From assembly GCA_910588025.1 (NCBI GenBank), contig CAJUQG010000004.1:1-64000 (forward strand): DNA of 64,000 nucleotides, written 5' to 3'. Source of the DNA: an uncultured Bacilli bacterium (lineage in GTDB: Bacteria > Bacillota_I > Bacilli_A > RF39 > UBA660). The notes under the pieces were generated by a model. The model saw nothing but the letters and a program-made list of their open reading frames with translations, did not search any database and had not been told where the DNA came from. Made by a program: the position numbers and the translations under genes. Positions 1-8,625 of the stretch are shown here, one piece after another (position 1 is the first letter of the stretch; every line of letters begins with the position of its first letter).

Positions 1-53
1 ATTTAAGTTAATTTATCTTTTTATTTAGTGAGTACTTGACAGGTACTAGCATC

Positions 54-560
54 CTATTTAGCTTTTTTTCGTTTTATTTGGTCTAAGTTATTTTCAGTAC
101 CTTTAGCAGTTAAATAAAATCTTTTTTTAATAATCGAAAGCATCTCATCAAGCTCCAAAACCGCGTATCCTTGTTGAAATTTTATTAAACAAAACTGCAT
201 AAGTAAAAATAAAGCATCATTTAAATGAACCGTACTATTTAAAATTCCTTTAAGTTGTTCCAAAGTAATTTGATTATCATCTTGAACTACATGTTCAGAT
301 TGCTGTGAACACCAAATTTTTTTAACCTCACTAGAAGATTTATTAACGATTCTTAACTCAACAAAATAACGATAAAAGGTTTGATCCATTAAAAACTTTA
401 ATTCATCATAGTTTTCTTCGTTATAAAAGATACCATTTAAATAAAAATGTACATTATAATTAGGATATTTTCGTTGTTGTTTTTTATAAGCTTCATAAGC
501 ATTGCCCGTAGAAACACCTCTACTCATAATCATAATATTGTTCTTTTGTTGTTTTTCCAT
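54..560 (-). CDS. Hypothetical protein, 168 aa
   Basis: I do not recognise a family. The product is 168 residues, hydrophilic, with no signal peptide or membrane segment; it ends in a basic run (KRKKAK). The ATG at 560 is preceded by a good Shine-Dalgarno (GGTAGG on the minus strand), which supports a real gene. It is divergent from mutY, with only 70 bp between the two starts, so both promoters must lie in that gap. Downstream (bases 1-53) I see only AT-rich sequence with a short AGTAC/GTACT inverted repeat. Function is unknown. Confidence 0.6.
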   Translation of the reverse strand: MEKQQKNNIMIMSRGVSTGNAYEAYKKQQRKYPNYNVHFYLNGIFYNEENYDELKFLMDQTFYRYFVELRIVNKSSSEVKKIWCSQQSEHVVQDDNQITLEQLKGILNSTVHLNDALFLLMQFCLIKFQQGYAVLELDEMLSIIKKRFYLTAKGTENNLDQIKRKKAK

Positions 561-630
561 AAACCTACCACCCTTAATATTATTTTAATAAAAATTTACC
601 AAAAGTAAAGAAAAATGATACACTATTGAA

Positions 631-1683
631 GTGATGATGATGAGAAGTAATTTACAAGAAATAACAAAGCCGTTAGTAAATTGGTTTCAAAAAGAAAAAA
701 GAGATTTACCATGGCGTCATACAAGTGATTCCTATAAAATATGGATTTCAGAAATAATGCTTCAGCAAACTAGAGTAGAAGCTGTAAAAGGTTATTATGA
801 ACGATTTTTACAAGCTTTACCAACCCTAGAAGATCTTGCCAAAGTGAAAGAAGATGAATTACTAAAATTATGGGAAGGTTTAGGTTATTATAGTCGTGCT
901 AAAAATTTAAAGAAATGTGCAGAACTATTAATTCAAAACAATTTAAAAGAACTTCCCCATGATTACATAGAGTTAATGAAACTTCCTGGAATTGGGCCTT
1001 ATGCAGCAGGATCAATTGGTTCCATTGCATATCAATTAAAAACCCCAGCTATTGATGGCAATGTCTTAAGAGTAATGACAAGATTACATGAAGATGACAG
1101 AGACATTTTAAATAGTAAAGTTCGTAAAGATTACTTTGAGAAACTACAAAAAATAATGCCCGATAATTCAAGAGATTTTACTGAAAGTTTAATGGAACTT
1201 GGCGCGCTAATTTGTTTACCAAATGGCGTACCATTATGTGAAAAATGTCCCATTTCGTTTTACTGTCAAAGCTATAAAAATCAAACAATACATAAATATC
1301 CTGTTAAGAAAAAAGAAGTAAAACGTAAAATTGAAGAAAAAACAATTCTAATTTTAGAATACAACGGATTATATGCAATTCAAAAAAGACCTTCCAAGGG
1401 CTTACTAGCATCCATGTATGAATTTTTAAACATTTCTAGTAATTTACAGGAAAGTGAAGTAAAAAAATGGTTAGAGGATAAGAAAATTACTGATTACCAA
1501 ATAGAAGATTTTGGAAGTGCAAAACATATATTCTCTCACATAGAATGGCATATGAAAGGTTATAGAATTAAATGTCTGTCAAAAAATAATCTAGATTTAA
1601 TATGGGCGAGTAAAGAAGAATTAGAAAAAAAGTATTCGATACCTAATGCTTATATAAAATACTTAAACAAGATTCTGTCATAG
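631..1683 (+). CDS. mutY: A/G-specific adenine DNA glycosylase MutY
   Basis: Base-excision repair enzyme that removes adenine mispaired with 8-oxoguanine. Seen: the HhH-GPD fold with LPWR (26-29), catalytic Glu41 in SEIMLQQT, hairpin LPGIGPYAAG (118-127), catalytic Asp142 in AIDGNV, a [4Fe-4S] cysteine set C195/C203/C206/C212, and a C-terminal Nudix-like recognition domain (about 230-345). The first cysteine gap is 7 residues rather than the 6 of E. coli. At 350 residues it is a normal length. The start is uncertain: GTG 631 is followed by three in-frame ATGs, and an extended -10 (TGA TACACT, 616-624) would put the transcript start almost on the GTG, so a start a few codons downstream is possible. 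Confidence 0.95.
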   Translation: MMMMRSNLQEITKPLVNWFQKEKRDLPWRHTSDSYKIWISEIMLQQTRVEAVKGYYERFLQALPTLEDLAKVKEDELLKLWEGLGYYSRAKNLKKCAELLIQNNLKELPHDYIELMKLPGIGPYAAGSIGSIAYQLKTPAIDGNVLRVMTRLHEDDRDILNSKVRKDYFEKLQKIMPDNSRDFTESLMELGALICLPNGVPLCEKCPISFYCQSYKNQTIHKYPVKKKEVKRKIEEKTILILEYNGLYAIQKRPSKGLLASMYEFLNISSNLQESEVKKWLEDKKITDYQIEDFGSAKHIFSHIEWHMKGYRIKCLSKNNLDLIWASKEELEKKYSIPNAYIKYLNKILS

Positions 1684-1730
1684 TTTGACATCTATAAATT
1701 TTAATGGTAATATTAAAAAATTATTAAGAA

Positions 1731-1754
1731 AGAGAAGTTTGAGCTTCTTTTTTT
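1731..1754 (+). terminator. Intrinsic terminator after mutY
   Basis: AGAAG stem, TTTGAG loop, CTTCT stem, then a run of T. It separates mutY from the alarmone synthetase gene. Confidence 0.7.
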
Positions 1755-1771
1755 ATTAGTGAGGGTAAGAC

Positions 1772-2407
1772 ATGATAGAAGATATTAGCAAAGAAGAACG
1801 AAAAAAAATAAATGAATATATGGAAAAATGTAATTATGCGAAAAAAATGCTAGAAACTCAAATCAATATTATGATAGAAGATTTTGCTTTTAAGCAAGGA
1901 TACAATCCTGTAGAGCATATAAAAGGTCGAATTAAATCCAATGAAAGTATGATAGAAAAACTTTATCGTCATCAAAAAAATATCACAGCTGATAATTTAA
2001 TTCGATATGTAAAAGATGTTGTTGGAATAAGAATTGTTTGTTCTTTTCTATCAGACGTATATGATATGGTTTTTTTATTATCTCATTGCAAAAATATTAT
2101 TGTGAAAGAACGGGAAGATTACATTAGAAATCCGAAAGACACTGGCTACATGAGTTATCATCTTCAAGTATTAGTACCCATTTATTTACAAGAACATGTA
2201 GAATATATAGAATGTGAAATTCAAATAAGAACCGTTGCAATGGACTTCTGGGCAACCTTAGATCATAAAATTTCTTATAAGTTCCAACAAGTGATACCAG
2301 AAGAAGTAAAAAATCAAATGTATGATTATGCTCAAATTATTCAAGAATTAGATAAAAAAATGATGGATTTAAATACATTAGTACAAAAATATAAAAAAGA
2401 GTTTTAA
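1772..2407 (+). CDS. relQ: Small alarmone synthetase, RelQ/YjbM-like
   Basis: RelA/SpoT-type synthetase domain without hydrolase or TGS/ACT domains. The family makes (p)ppGpp from ATP and GDP/GTP during envelope and other stresses. Seen: the basic RxKxxxS segment (R53-S57), KDVVGIRIV with the metal-binding Asp82, the YIRNPKDTGYMSYH loop (about 117-130) and the E-x-Q motif (E149, Q151) in CEIQIRT. The 211-residue length fits RelQ rather than RelP. The ATG is preceded by GAGGG at good spacing. It is monocistronic or leads the small unknown gene 27 bp downstream, which has its own extended -10 promoter. Confidence 0.88.
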   Translation: MIEDISKEERKKINEYMEKCNYAKKMLETQINIMIEDFAFKQGYNPVEHIKGRIKSNESMIEKLYRHQKNITADNLIRYVKDVVGIRIVCSFLSDVYDMVFLLSHCKNIIVKEREDYIRNPKDTGYMSYHLQVLVPIYLQEHVEYIECEIQIRTVAMDFWATLDHKISYKFQQVIPEEVKNQMYDYAQIIQELDKKMMDLNTLVQKYKKEF

Positions 2408-2410
2408 ATT

Positions 2411-2419
2411 TGCTATAAT
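2411..2419 (+). promoter_or_regulatory. Extended -10 promoter for the 2435 gene
   Basis: TGC TATAAT with no recognisable -35. The start codon is only 15 nt beyond the -10, so the predicted 5' UTR consists of little more than the GGTGA Shine-Dalgarno. The same arrangement recurs across the window. Confidence 0.6.
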
Positions 2420-2434
2420 AGCTTTGGTGATTAT

Positions 2435-2878
2435 ATGAAAAAAATGCCTCCTATTGCTAAAATTTATGAAGCATTTAGTGTTTTAGCAGATGGACGAATT
2501 AAATTAGAAGAGAATAAAGCTACAATAACATCTTCAAATGATGAAAAACAATATACTGTAGTTTGGAATGAAAATGAAATTACCTCAAATGATAATGCTA
2601 CCGTTTGGCAAGGATACCCTGGCTATCCTGTGATAGCTGTATGGCTAATGAAAAATAGAATTTCCTATCAAAAAGATATAATAAAATATTTTAAAAATAT
2701 TAACTGGCACGAAATAAATAAACAGAATAAAAGGGACTATCAAAAGGGTATAGAAGATATTTTAAATGCTCTTAGAGAAGACAACATTGATACAGAGAAA
2801 ATCGAAGAAGAAGTGAATCGAATATATTTTGCTATAGAAAATTTAGATTTTAAAATCGTAAGAAAAATTAATAATTAA
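2435..2878 (+). CDS. Hypothetical protein, 147 aa
   Basis: No family recognised. It is a soluble, charged protein of 147 residues. The N-terminal half (IAKIYEAFSVLADGRIKL) is followed by beta-rich sequence resembling a small modification or immunity-like fold; the C-terminal half is helical and acidic. A central GYPGYPVIAVW segment is the most distinctive part. It has its own extended -10 promoter and a GGTGA ribosome site. Its position between relQ and a Nudix gene gives no functional clue. Confidence 0.65.
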   Translation: MKKMPPIAKIYEAFSVLADGRIKLEENKATITSSNDEKQYTVVWNENEITSNDNATVWQGYPGYPVIAVWLMKNRISYQKDIIKYFKNINWHEINKQNKRDYQKGIEDILNALREDNIDTEKIEEEVNRIYFAIENLDFKIVRKINN

Positions 2879-2923
2879 TCAACAATCAAAAAATATATCA
2901 TATACTTTAATGAGGATGATAAT

Positions 2924-3460
2924 ATGAAAGAGTATCTTGATGTATTAGATCAATTTGGAAATCTAAAAGGAATTGTGAAAACTAGAGAAGAAATTCATGA
3001 AAGTGGAGATTATCATCGAGTTGTTCACACTTGGATTTATAATGATGCAAAAAATATCTTATTACAAAAAAGAAGCGAAACATTAAAAAATCATCCTGGA
3101 TGCTGGGATATTTCTTCTGCTGGACATGTTCATTCTTTAGAAACAAAAGAAGAAGCAGCCGTAAGAGAATTAAAAGAGGAATTAGGTTTAATCGTTAATC
3201 CAAATGATTTACAATTTTTAATGACTATAAAAAGAAATAAAAATCCTCAAAATAAGGAATTGGCGGATATCTTTTTACTAGAACTAAATATCAATCCAGA
3301 CAATTTAAAATTTATCGATGAAGAAGTTACAGATGCTAAATTTTATTCCATTCCTCAAATTCAAAATTTTTTGAACAATCCTGAATCCAAAGTAGTAAAT
3401 AGAGAAGAATATCCATATTTATTTCATTACTTATTAACTGAAAAAGACTTGCAATCATAG
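2924..3460 (+). CDS. Nudix hydrolase, IDI-like subgroup
   Basis: Hydrolase of nucleoside-diphosphate-linked or related substrates. The Nudix box is complete: G67-x5-E73-x7-R81-E82-x2-E85-E86-x-G88. The N-terminal part (DQFGN..G and HRVVHTWIY) and the 178-residue length match the subgroup resembling type I isopentenyl-diphosphate isomerase (YfcD-like) rather than MutT. Those proteins are usually annotated only as Nudix hydrolases and the substrate cannot be told from sequence. The start ATG is preceded by GAGGATG. tRNA-Gly follows 28 bp downstream. Confidence 0.85.
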   Translation: MKEYLDVLDQFGNLKGIVKTREEIHESGDYHRVVHTWIYNDAKNILLQKRSETLKNHPGCWDISSAGHVHSLETKEEAAVRELKEELGLIVNPNDLQFLMTIKRNKNPQNKELADIFLLELNINPDNLKFIDEEVTDAKFYSIPQIQNFLNNPESKVVNREEYPYLFHYLLTEKDLQS

Positions 3461-3488
3461 CATATTTTTGTTATATTACTTTTGTAAT

Positions 3489-3563
3489 GCAGGTGTGGTT
3501 CAACGGCTAGAATGCAACCTTGCCAAGGTTGAGACGGGGTTTCGACTACCCTCACTTGCTCCA
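3489..3563 (+). tRNA. tRNA-Gly(GCC)
   Basis: Cloverleaf can be folded by eye: acceptor GCAGGTG/CACTTGC with one G-U pair, anticodon stem CAACC/GGTTG, loop TTGCCAA with anticodon GCC at 3522-3524, T-loop TTCGACT, and encoded CCA (3561-3563). Confidence 0.95.
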
Positions 3564-3576
3564 TTATGTTATATAG

Positions 3577-3602
3577 CTAAGTTAAACTAACTTAGTTTTT
3601 TT
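3577..3602 (+). terminator. Terminator after tRNA-Gly
   Basis: Perfect 7-bp stem CTAAGTT/AACTTAG with AAACT loop, followed by seven T. From here to the ku promoter at 3788 I see only AT-rich sequence. Confidence 0.85.
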
Positions 3603-3787
3603 ATTGTTCTTTTATAACCTTCCTAAATATTGTCCTTAAAAGTAATAATACTTTCTTGAATAAAGTTTCATTTTTTACAATAAAATATTATCTTTTATAT
3701 GTTGGAAATCTCTACTCAAATTCTTTCAGAAGATAACTAAAGTTGATAAGCTTAAATAATATTTTCATCTCATCAAAACAGAATATA

Positions 3788-3817
3788 TGAATTTTTTTTC
3801 AAAAAAATTAAATACTA
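3788..3817 (+). promoter_or_regulatory. Putative sigma-G/sigma-F type promoter of the NHEJ operon
   Basis: TGAATT at 3788-3793, a 17-bp spacer, then AATACTA at 3811-3817, close to the forespore sigma-G pattern (TGMATA, CATACTA-like). The ATG of ku lies 16 bp downstream with AGGGTGA between. In B. subtilis ku/ligD (ykoV/ykoU) are known sigma-G targets, which makes the match more credible. This is an eye-made match, not a scored one. Confidence 0.45.
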
Positions 3818-3833
3818 TTAGTAGGGTGATATC

Positions 3834-4580
3834 ATGCCAAATATCCATAGTAGTATTAATTTTGCTTTAGTAAATATTCCCGTTACCATGAATCCCATCA
3901 TTAAAAATAATGATAGCTCATTTAATCAACTTCATGAAAAATGTGGTTCCCGAATTAATTACGTAAAGTACTGTCCAAAATGTAAAATAAAAATCAAAGA
4001 ACAAGACATTATAAAAGGTTATGAATACGAACAAGACAAATATATTGTTTTCAAAAAAGAGGAATTAGAAAAACTAAAACCAGATAACGATAAAGAAATT
4101 GACATTATTTCTTTTGTTCCATTAAAGGATATTGATCCAATTTATTTTGAAAAAAGTTATGATATCGATGCCGTTGGGAAAGGAAAAGCTTACTTTTTAT
4201 TTTGTGAAGCGCTCAAGAAAAGTAACTTAGTTGCTTTAGCAAAAACGGTCATTGGAAATAAATTTTATTATTGCATTTTAAGGTTTAATGCTCAAAACAT
4301 TATTTTAACTACACTTTATTTTAGAGAAGAAGTAAACATTCATCCTGATGAAGTAAAAAATAAGATAGACGAAAAAGAACTAAATTTAGCCATTCAACTG
4401 ATTTCTTCGTTAAAAGGAAAATTTGAACCTTCCAAATATAAAGATGAATATCAAGACAACATAAAAAAAGCGATTGAGGATAAAATAGATGGAAAAACGA
4501 TTAAGACAAAGAAGAAATCAAATAAAAAACAAATTAGTGATTTAATGGAAGCTTTGGAAAAGAGTTTAAAAAACAAATGA
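3834..4580 (+). CDS. ku: Bacterial non-homologous end-joining protein Ku
   Basis: Homodimeric ring protein that binds DNA double-strand ends and recruits LigD. Seen: the Ku core beginning SSINFALVNIPVTM, the CGSRINYVKYCPKC segment typical of bacterial Ku, KGYEYEQDKYIVF, and a lysine-rich C-terminal tail (about 220-248) as in bacterial Ku that contacts ligase. At 248 residues it is slightly shorter than B. subtilis YkoV. It is the first gene of a three-gene operon; its stop overlaps the ligase start (ATGA, 4577-4580). Confidence 0.95.
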   Translation: MPNIHSSINFALVNIPVTMNPIIKNNDSSFNQLHEKCGSRINYVKYCPKCKIKIKEQDIIKGYEYEQDKYIVFKKEELEKLKPDNDKEIDIISFVPLKDIDPIYFEKSYDIDAVGKGKAYFLFCEALKKSNLVALAKTVIGNKFYYCILRFNAQNIILTTLYFREEVNIHPDEVKNKIDEKELNLAIQLISSLKGKFEPSKYKDEYQDNIKKAIEDKIDGKTIKTKKKSNKKQISDLMEALEKSLKNK

Positions 4581-5485
4581 AACATATCTGGAAAGAAAGA
4601 AACTGGTCTCCAATGCTCTTAAAAGAAAAAAACAAACCATTTAATTCTTCCAAATACTTATTTGAATTAAAATATGATGGAATTCGTGCTCTTATTTTTT
4701 GTAATAAAAAAGAGTTAAAAATTCAAAGTCGTAATCAACAAGATATTACTCATCTATTTCCTGAACTTCAAGAAATTAAAAAAATAGTTCACACTAATAC
4801 AATTTTTGATGGCGAAATTATTTGTATGGAGAAAGGAAAACCATCTTTCTCTAAAATTCAAACAAGACTTCACGTAAAAAATGCTAAAAAAATAGAACAA
4901 TTATCCAAAGAAGAGCCCGTCACTTATATGGCATTTGATCTTCTTTATGAACAACAAGATTTAACGGATACTACATTATTAAATCGAAAAAAAATATTAA
5001 ACCATTATCCAGATAACGACTATTTTGTAAAAACACAAACTATTGAAGAAAAAGGAATTCAACTTTTTAAAAGCGTTCAAAAATTATCATTAGAAGGAAT
5101 TGTTGCAAAAAATAAAGAAAGTACATATCATATCAATTCTCGTACCGATGACTTTGTCAAAATCAAAAATACTAAGCGAGATGAATTCTATATTGGGGGA
5201 TTTACCACTAAGAAAAATGGAATTTTATCACTTGCCTTAGGAGAATATAAAGACAATCACTTTTATTATGTTGGTAAGGTTTCAATTAGTCCAAAAGTTC
5301 CAAAATATCATCAAATAAAAAAACAAAAACAAACCAAAAATTATTTCGTTGACTTTTCTGGATCGCTTCATTTTGTAAAGCCAGTGATAACTTGTCACAT
5401 TAATTACTTAGAACGAACGAAAAATAATCATTTAAGACATCCCGTTTGGCAGGAAATGAAAGAGAGTGAGGAAAAAAATGGCTGA
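4577..5485 (+). CDS. ligD: ATP-dependent DNA ligase, LigD ligase domain as a separate protein
   Basis: Seals double-strand breaks in Ku-dependent end joining. Seen: nucleotidyltransferase motif I with the AMP-accepting Lys32 in ELKYDGIR, motif IV SLEGIVAK, motif V FVKIKN, and a C-terminal OB-fold region (about 205-302). There is no polymerase or phosphoesterase domain; these are on the next gene, so the usual multidomain LigD is split in two here. It overlaps ku by 4 nt and the PE-Pol gene by 8 nt, which implies coupled translation. Confidence 0.9.
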   Translation: MKHIWKERNWSPMLLKEKNKPFNSSKYLFELKYDGIRALIFCNKKELKIQSRNQQDITHLFPELQEIKKIVHTNTIFDGEIICMEKGKPSFSKIQTRLHVKNAKKIEQLSKEEPVTYMAFDLLYEQQDLTDTTLLNRKKILNHYPDNDYFVKTQTIEEKGIQLFKSVQKLSLEGIVAKNKESTYHINSRTDDFVKIKNTKRDEFYIGGFTTKKNGILSLALGEYKDNHFYYVGKVSISPKVPKYHQIKKQKQTKNYFVDFSGSLHFVKPVITCHINYLERTKNNHLRHPVWQEMKESEEKNG

Positions 5486-6851
5486 TTTAAAACCATATAA
5501 CGCAAAGCGAAATTTTACTAAAACCACAGAACCCATCGGAAAAAAAGCTTCCTCTAAAAATCAAAAATTAAAATTTGTTATCCAACATCATTTAGCTAGA
5601 AAAGACCATTATGATTTACGTTTGGAATATCAAGGAGTTTACGTTAGTTTTGCAGTTCCGAAAGGACCTTCCTTTAATCCTTTAGACAAACGCTTGGCCA
5701 TACATGTCGAAGATCATCCTCTAAGTTATGGAAATTTTGAAGGAACCATTCCAAAAGGAGAATATGGTGGAGGAACTGTGATGCTTTTTGATAAAGGATA
5801 CTATACTTTTCCAAAAGATACTTCACCTAATTTCTCAAAAGGTCCAGTAAAATTTACTTTACAAGGAAAACGCTTAAAAGGCAGTTGGTCTTTAGTAAAA
5901 ATGCAAGCTGATAATTGGCTACTTATAAAAGAAAAAGATGAATATGTTAAAAAAATAAATATTCAAGATTATCAAACCAGTATTAAAACAGGACGAACAA
6001 TGGAAGAAATCACACATCCCCAAAAAAACTCCAAAATTAATTTAACCAATCCTCAAAAGTTAATTTTTCAAAAAGAAAAAGTTACCAAACAAGCTATTTT
6101 TCAATATTATAATCAAATAAAAAACCGAATTATGCCTTTTTTAGAGAATCGTCTTATTAGTACCGTCCGCGCCCCAGAAGGAACCAATGGCGAAATCTTT
6201 TTTATGAAACATTTAAATAATAATAGTAAAGATATTGGCCATAAAACAATGAAAACGAAATCGACGGATAAAACTTTTTACTATTATTTCAAAAATATCA
6301 ATGGACTACTTTCTGAAGTGCAAATGAATAGTTATGAGTTTCACATTTGGGGTTGTCCTCAAAATGCCATTCAAAAACCCGATATTTTAGTCTTCGATTT
6401 AGACCCAGATGAAGGATTATCATTAAAAAAAGTTCGCGCTGGAGTTCGTGACCTAAAACAAATTTTAGATAATCTAAAATTAAAATCTTATTTAAAAACG
6501 AGTGGGGGAAAGGGGTATCACATTTATGTTCCTCTTCCTATGACTTCTTGGCAGAAATGTGAAAAAATAAGCAGTGATATTGCAAATTTAATGGTCTTAA
6601 ATCATCCAGAAAAATATACAACGAATATGCGCAAAGAAAAAAGAAAAAATAAAATATTTATCGATTACTTCCGTAACAAACTAGGATCCACCAGTGTTTG
6701 TCCTTATTCCTTAAGATTAAAGAAGAAAGCTACCATTTCTTGTCCCATTTTTTGGACTGAATTAGACAAAATAAAACCAGATGGTATTACGATTAAAAAT
6801 TTTAAAAAACGCTTAAAGAAAAAAGATCCGTGGGCTAATTTTTTTGAATAA
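5478..6851 (+). CDS. LigD-type 3'-phosphoesterase plus primase-polymerase protein
   Basis: End-processing partner of the separate ligase. N-terminal phosphoesterase domain (about 30-165) keeps the putative catalytic set His38, His44, Asp46 (HHLARKDHYDLRLE) and His80 (VEDHP). The C-terminal LigD primase-polymerase domain (about 195-455) shows VFDLDPDEG with the metal-binding aspartates and SGGKGYHIYVPL. The domain order PE-Pol without ligase differs from Mycobacterium (Pol-PE-Lig), Pseudomonas (PE-Lig-Pol) and Bacillus (Lig-Pol). I chose ATG 5478 over GTG 5466 because GAGTGAGG sits 6-7 nt before it; this gives 457 residues. Confidence 0.9.
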   Translation: MADLKPYNAKRNFTKTTEPIGKKASSKNQKLKFVIQHHLARKDHYDLRLEYQGVYVSFAVPKGPSFNPLDKRLAIHVEDHPLSYGNFEGTIPKGEYGGGTVMLFDKGYYTFPKDTSPNFSKGPVKFTLQGKRLKGSWSLVKMQADNWLLIKEKDEYVKKINIQDYQTSIKTGRTMEEITHPQKNSKINLTNPQKLIFQKEKVTKQAIFQYYNQIKNRIMPFLENRLISTVRAPEGTNGEIFFMKHLNNNSKDIGHKTMKTKSTDKTFYYYFKNINGLLSEVQMNSYEFHIWGCPQNAIQKPDILVFDLDPDEGLSLKKVRAGVRDLKQILDNLKLKSYLKTSGGKGYHIYVPLPMTSWQKCEKISSDIANLMVLNHPEKYTTNMRKEKRKNKIFIDYFRNKLGSTSVCPYSLRLKKKATISCPIFWTELDKIKPDGITIKNFKKRLKKKDPWANFFE

Positions 6852-6993
6852 CATATATCAAAATAGAATAGCTATAAATCTGAATTTAGAGTAATCATAG
6901 AAAGATGAAAGAAAGTTATTTAGTAAAAATCCATTTTTCTGAAAAAAGCAAAATAAAAAAATTACCAGGAAATTAAAACGGTTTATAAATAGA

Positions 6994-7018
6994 AAGAATC
7001 TTAAAAGGGTTCTTTTTT
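6994..7018 (+). terminator. Terminator after the NHEJ operon
   Basis: Stem AAGAATC/GGTTCTT with one T-G pair, 7-nt loop, then a T tract. Confidence 0.65.
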
Positions 7019-7047
7019 GATAAAATGAATAAAAAATGTAGCAAAAA

Positions 7048-7076
7048 TTGATATTATTTTGCACTTTTGTTATACT
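7048..7076 (+). promoter_or_regulatory. Sigma-A promoter of the glycan operon
   Basis: TTGATA (7048-7053), 17-bp spacer ending in TGT (extended -10), TATACT (7071-7076). GGAGG follows at 7092 and the first ATG at 7101. Confidence 0.8.
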
Positions 7077-7100
7077 AATAACAAGATACATGGAGGTTTT

Positions 7101-7847
7101 ATGAAAACAGGAAATACGAATAAAGCAATCGAAGTAATAGATGTGACCAAATCCTTCAAAATATATTATGATAAAGCTAGTACTTTTAAAGAACATATGC
7201 TTTTTTGGAATCGTAACAAAAAAAGCGAAAGTTTTACCGCTTTAAAAAAAATTAATATTACCATTCAAAAAGGAGAAACCGTTGGATTAGTAGGAGTGAA
7301 TGGTTCTGGAAAATCTACCTTATTAAAACTAATGACTAAAATTATATATCCAACCGAAGGAAAAGTTTTAACTCATGGTAAACTGACAAGTCTCTTAGAA
7401 TTAGGAGCAGGTTTTCACCAAGACTTTACAGGACGAGAAAACATTTACTTTAATGCCGCTATTTTTGGTTTAACTCGTAATGAAATCAATAACCGTATAG
7501 ATGATATCATTGCTTTTTCTGAATTAGGTGAATTTATTGATAACCCTATTCGAACATATTCATCAGGAATGTACATGCGCCTTGCTTTTTCCATAGCCAT
7601 TAATGTGGATGCTGAAATTTTACTGATTGACGAAATTTTAGCTGTAGGTGATCAACACTTTCAAGAAAAATGTTTTAATAAATTAAGAGAACTCAAAGAA
7701 AGTGACAAAACAATTGTTATAGTTAGTCACGACTTAGGAAATATTGAAAATCTTTGTACACGTGCGATTTGGATTGATGAAGGCATCGTTGCAAGCGATG
7801 GTAATCCCAAAAAAGTAATCGACGAGTATTTAAAGAAACGGGGGTAA
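7101..7847 (+). CDS. ABC transporter ATPase for surface polysaccharide/teichoic acid export (TagH/Wzt-like)
   Basis: Powers export of an undecaprenyl-linked glycan across the membrane together with the permease 3 bp downstream. Seen: Walker A GVNGSGKS (65-72), the atypical signature YSSGMYMRLAF characteristic of polysaccharide exporters, Walker B ILLIDEILAVGD, and H-loop VSHD. The 248-residue length means there is no C-terminal carbohydrate-binding domain as in long Wzt or TagH. ATG 7101 is chosen because GGAGG precedes it and the promoter -10 ends at 7076; an upstream in-frame start at 7059 would lie inside the promoter. Confidence 0.9.
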   Translation: MKTGNTNKAIEVIDVTKSFKIYYDKASTFKEHMLFWNRNKKSESFTALKKINITIQKGETVGLVGVNGSGKSTLLKLMTKIIYPTEGKVLTHGKLTSLLELGAGFHQDFTGRENIYFNAAIFGLTRNEINNRIDDIIAFSELGEFIDNPIRTYSSGMYMRLAFSIAINVDAEILLIDEILAVGDQHFQEKCFNKLRELKESDKTIVIVSHDLGNIENLCTRAIWIDEGIVASDGNPKKVIDEYLKKRG

Positions 7848-7850
7848 AAC

Positions 7851-8624
7851 ATGCAAGTTTTTCAAAATTTATATCAATATCGAGAACTATTAAAAACCAA
7901 TGTTCAAAAAGAAATAAGAGGGAAATATAAAGGCTCCTTCTTAGGTGTTCTTTGGTCCTTTATTAATCCTTTATTAATGGTATTAGTTTATGCTTTAGTA
8001 TTCCCATATATTATGAGAACAAACGTCGACCATTATTTAATCTTTTTAATTGTAGCCATCATTCCTTGGAACTTTTTTACCACAGTCATTAATTCTGGAT
8101 GTAACTGTATTTGGATTAATGGAGGTATTATCAAAAAAGTTTATTTTCCAAGAGAAATCCTTCCTATCAGTGTCGTCTCAGCAGGTCTCGTCAATTTCTT
8201 AATCTCTTGTTTCATCATATTATTATTCTTACTTTTCGGTGGCATCGGTTTTAGTTTCCAAATCCTATGGTTACCATTGATTGCCATCATTCAAAGTTTT
8301 TTAAGCCTTGGTCTATTATTTATTTTAAGTGCCATCAATGTTTATGCAAGAGATATTGAATACTTTATCGCATTTTTAATTAATTTATTATTTTATGCAA
8401 CTCCGATTTTATATACCGTCGATATGTTTCCCGAAAAAATTCGTTGGATACTTTATTTAAATCCAATGTCTCATTTAATCGATGCCTATCGTAGTATCTT
8501 TTATTATCAAACTATGCCAAATCTTTCATCTTTACTCTACATTGCAATCCTTGCAATTTTCATCTTACTATTTGGCTATATGATTTTTAAAAAATTAGAA
8601 AAAGGCTTTGCAGAAGAGGTGTAA
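7851..8624 (+). CDS. ABC-2 type polysaccharide export permease (TagG/Wzm-like)
   Basis: Membrane partner of the preceding ATPase. It is 257 residues with six predicted membrane segments after a cytoplasmic N-terminus; EIRGKYKGSFLGVLWSFINP (21-40) is the hallmark of the ABC-2 polysaccharide export family. YFPREILP and the NPMSHLIDAYR segment near the C-terminus also match. Exported substrate is presumably the glycan assembled by the glycosyltransferases downstream. Confidence 0.9.
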   Translation: MQVFQNLYQYRELLKTNVQKEIRGKYKGSFLGVLWSFINPLLMVLVYALVFPYIMRTNVDHYLIFLIVAIIPWNFFTTVINSGCNCIWINGGIIKKVYFPREILPISVVSAGLVNFLISCFIILLFLLFGGIGFSFQILWLPLIAIIQSFLSLGLLFILSAINVYARDIEYFIAFLINLLFYATPILYTVDMFPEKIRWILYLNPMSHLIDAYRSIFYYQTMPNLSSLLYIAILAIFILLFGYMIFKKLEKGFAEEV

Positions 8625-8625
8625 C

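Noticed and set aside
3564..3787. Possible riboswitch or T-box upstream of ku
   Set aside because: No specifier-like, T-box or conserved aptamer segments; only the tRNA terminator and AT-rich sequence.
6858..7196. Open frame on the minus strand across the gap before the glycan operon
   Set aside because: It covers the promoter and start of the ABC ATPase gene, is a string of Phe/Ile/Tyr from AT-rich DNA, and has no ribosome site.
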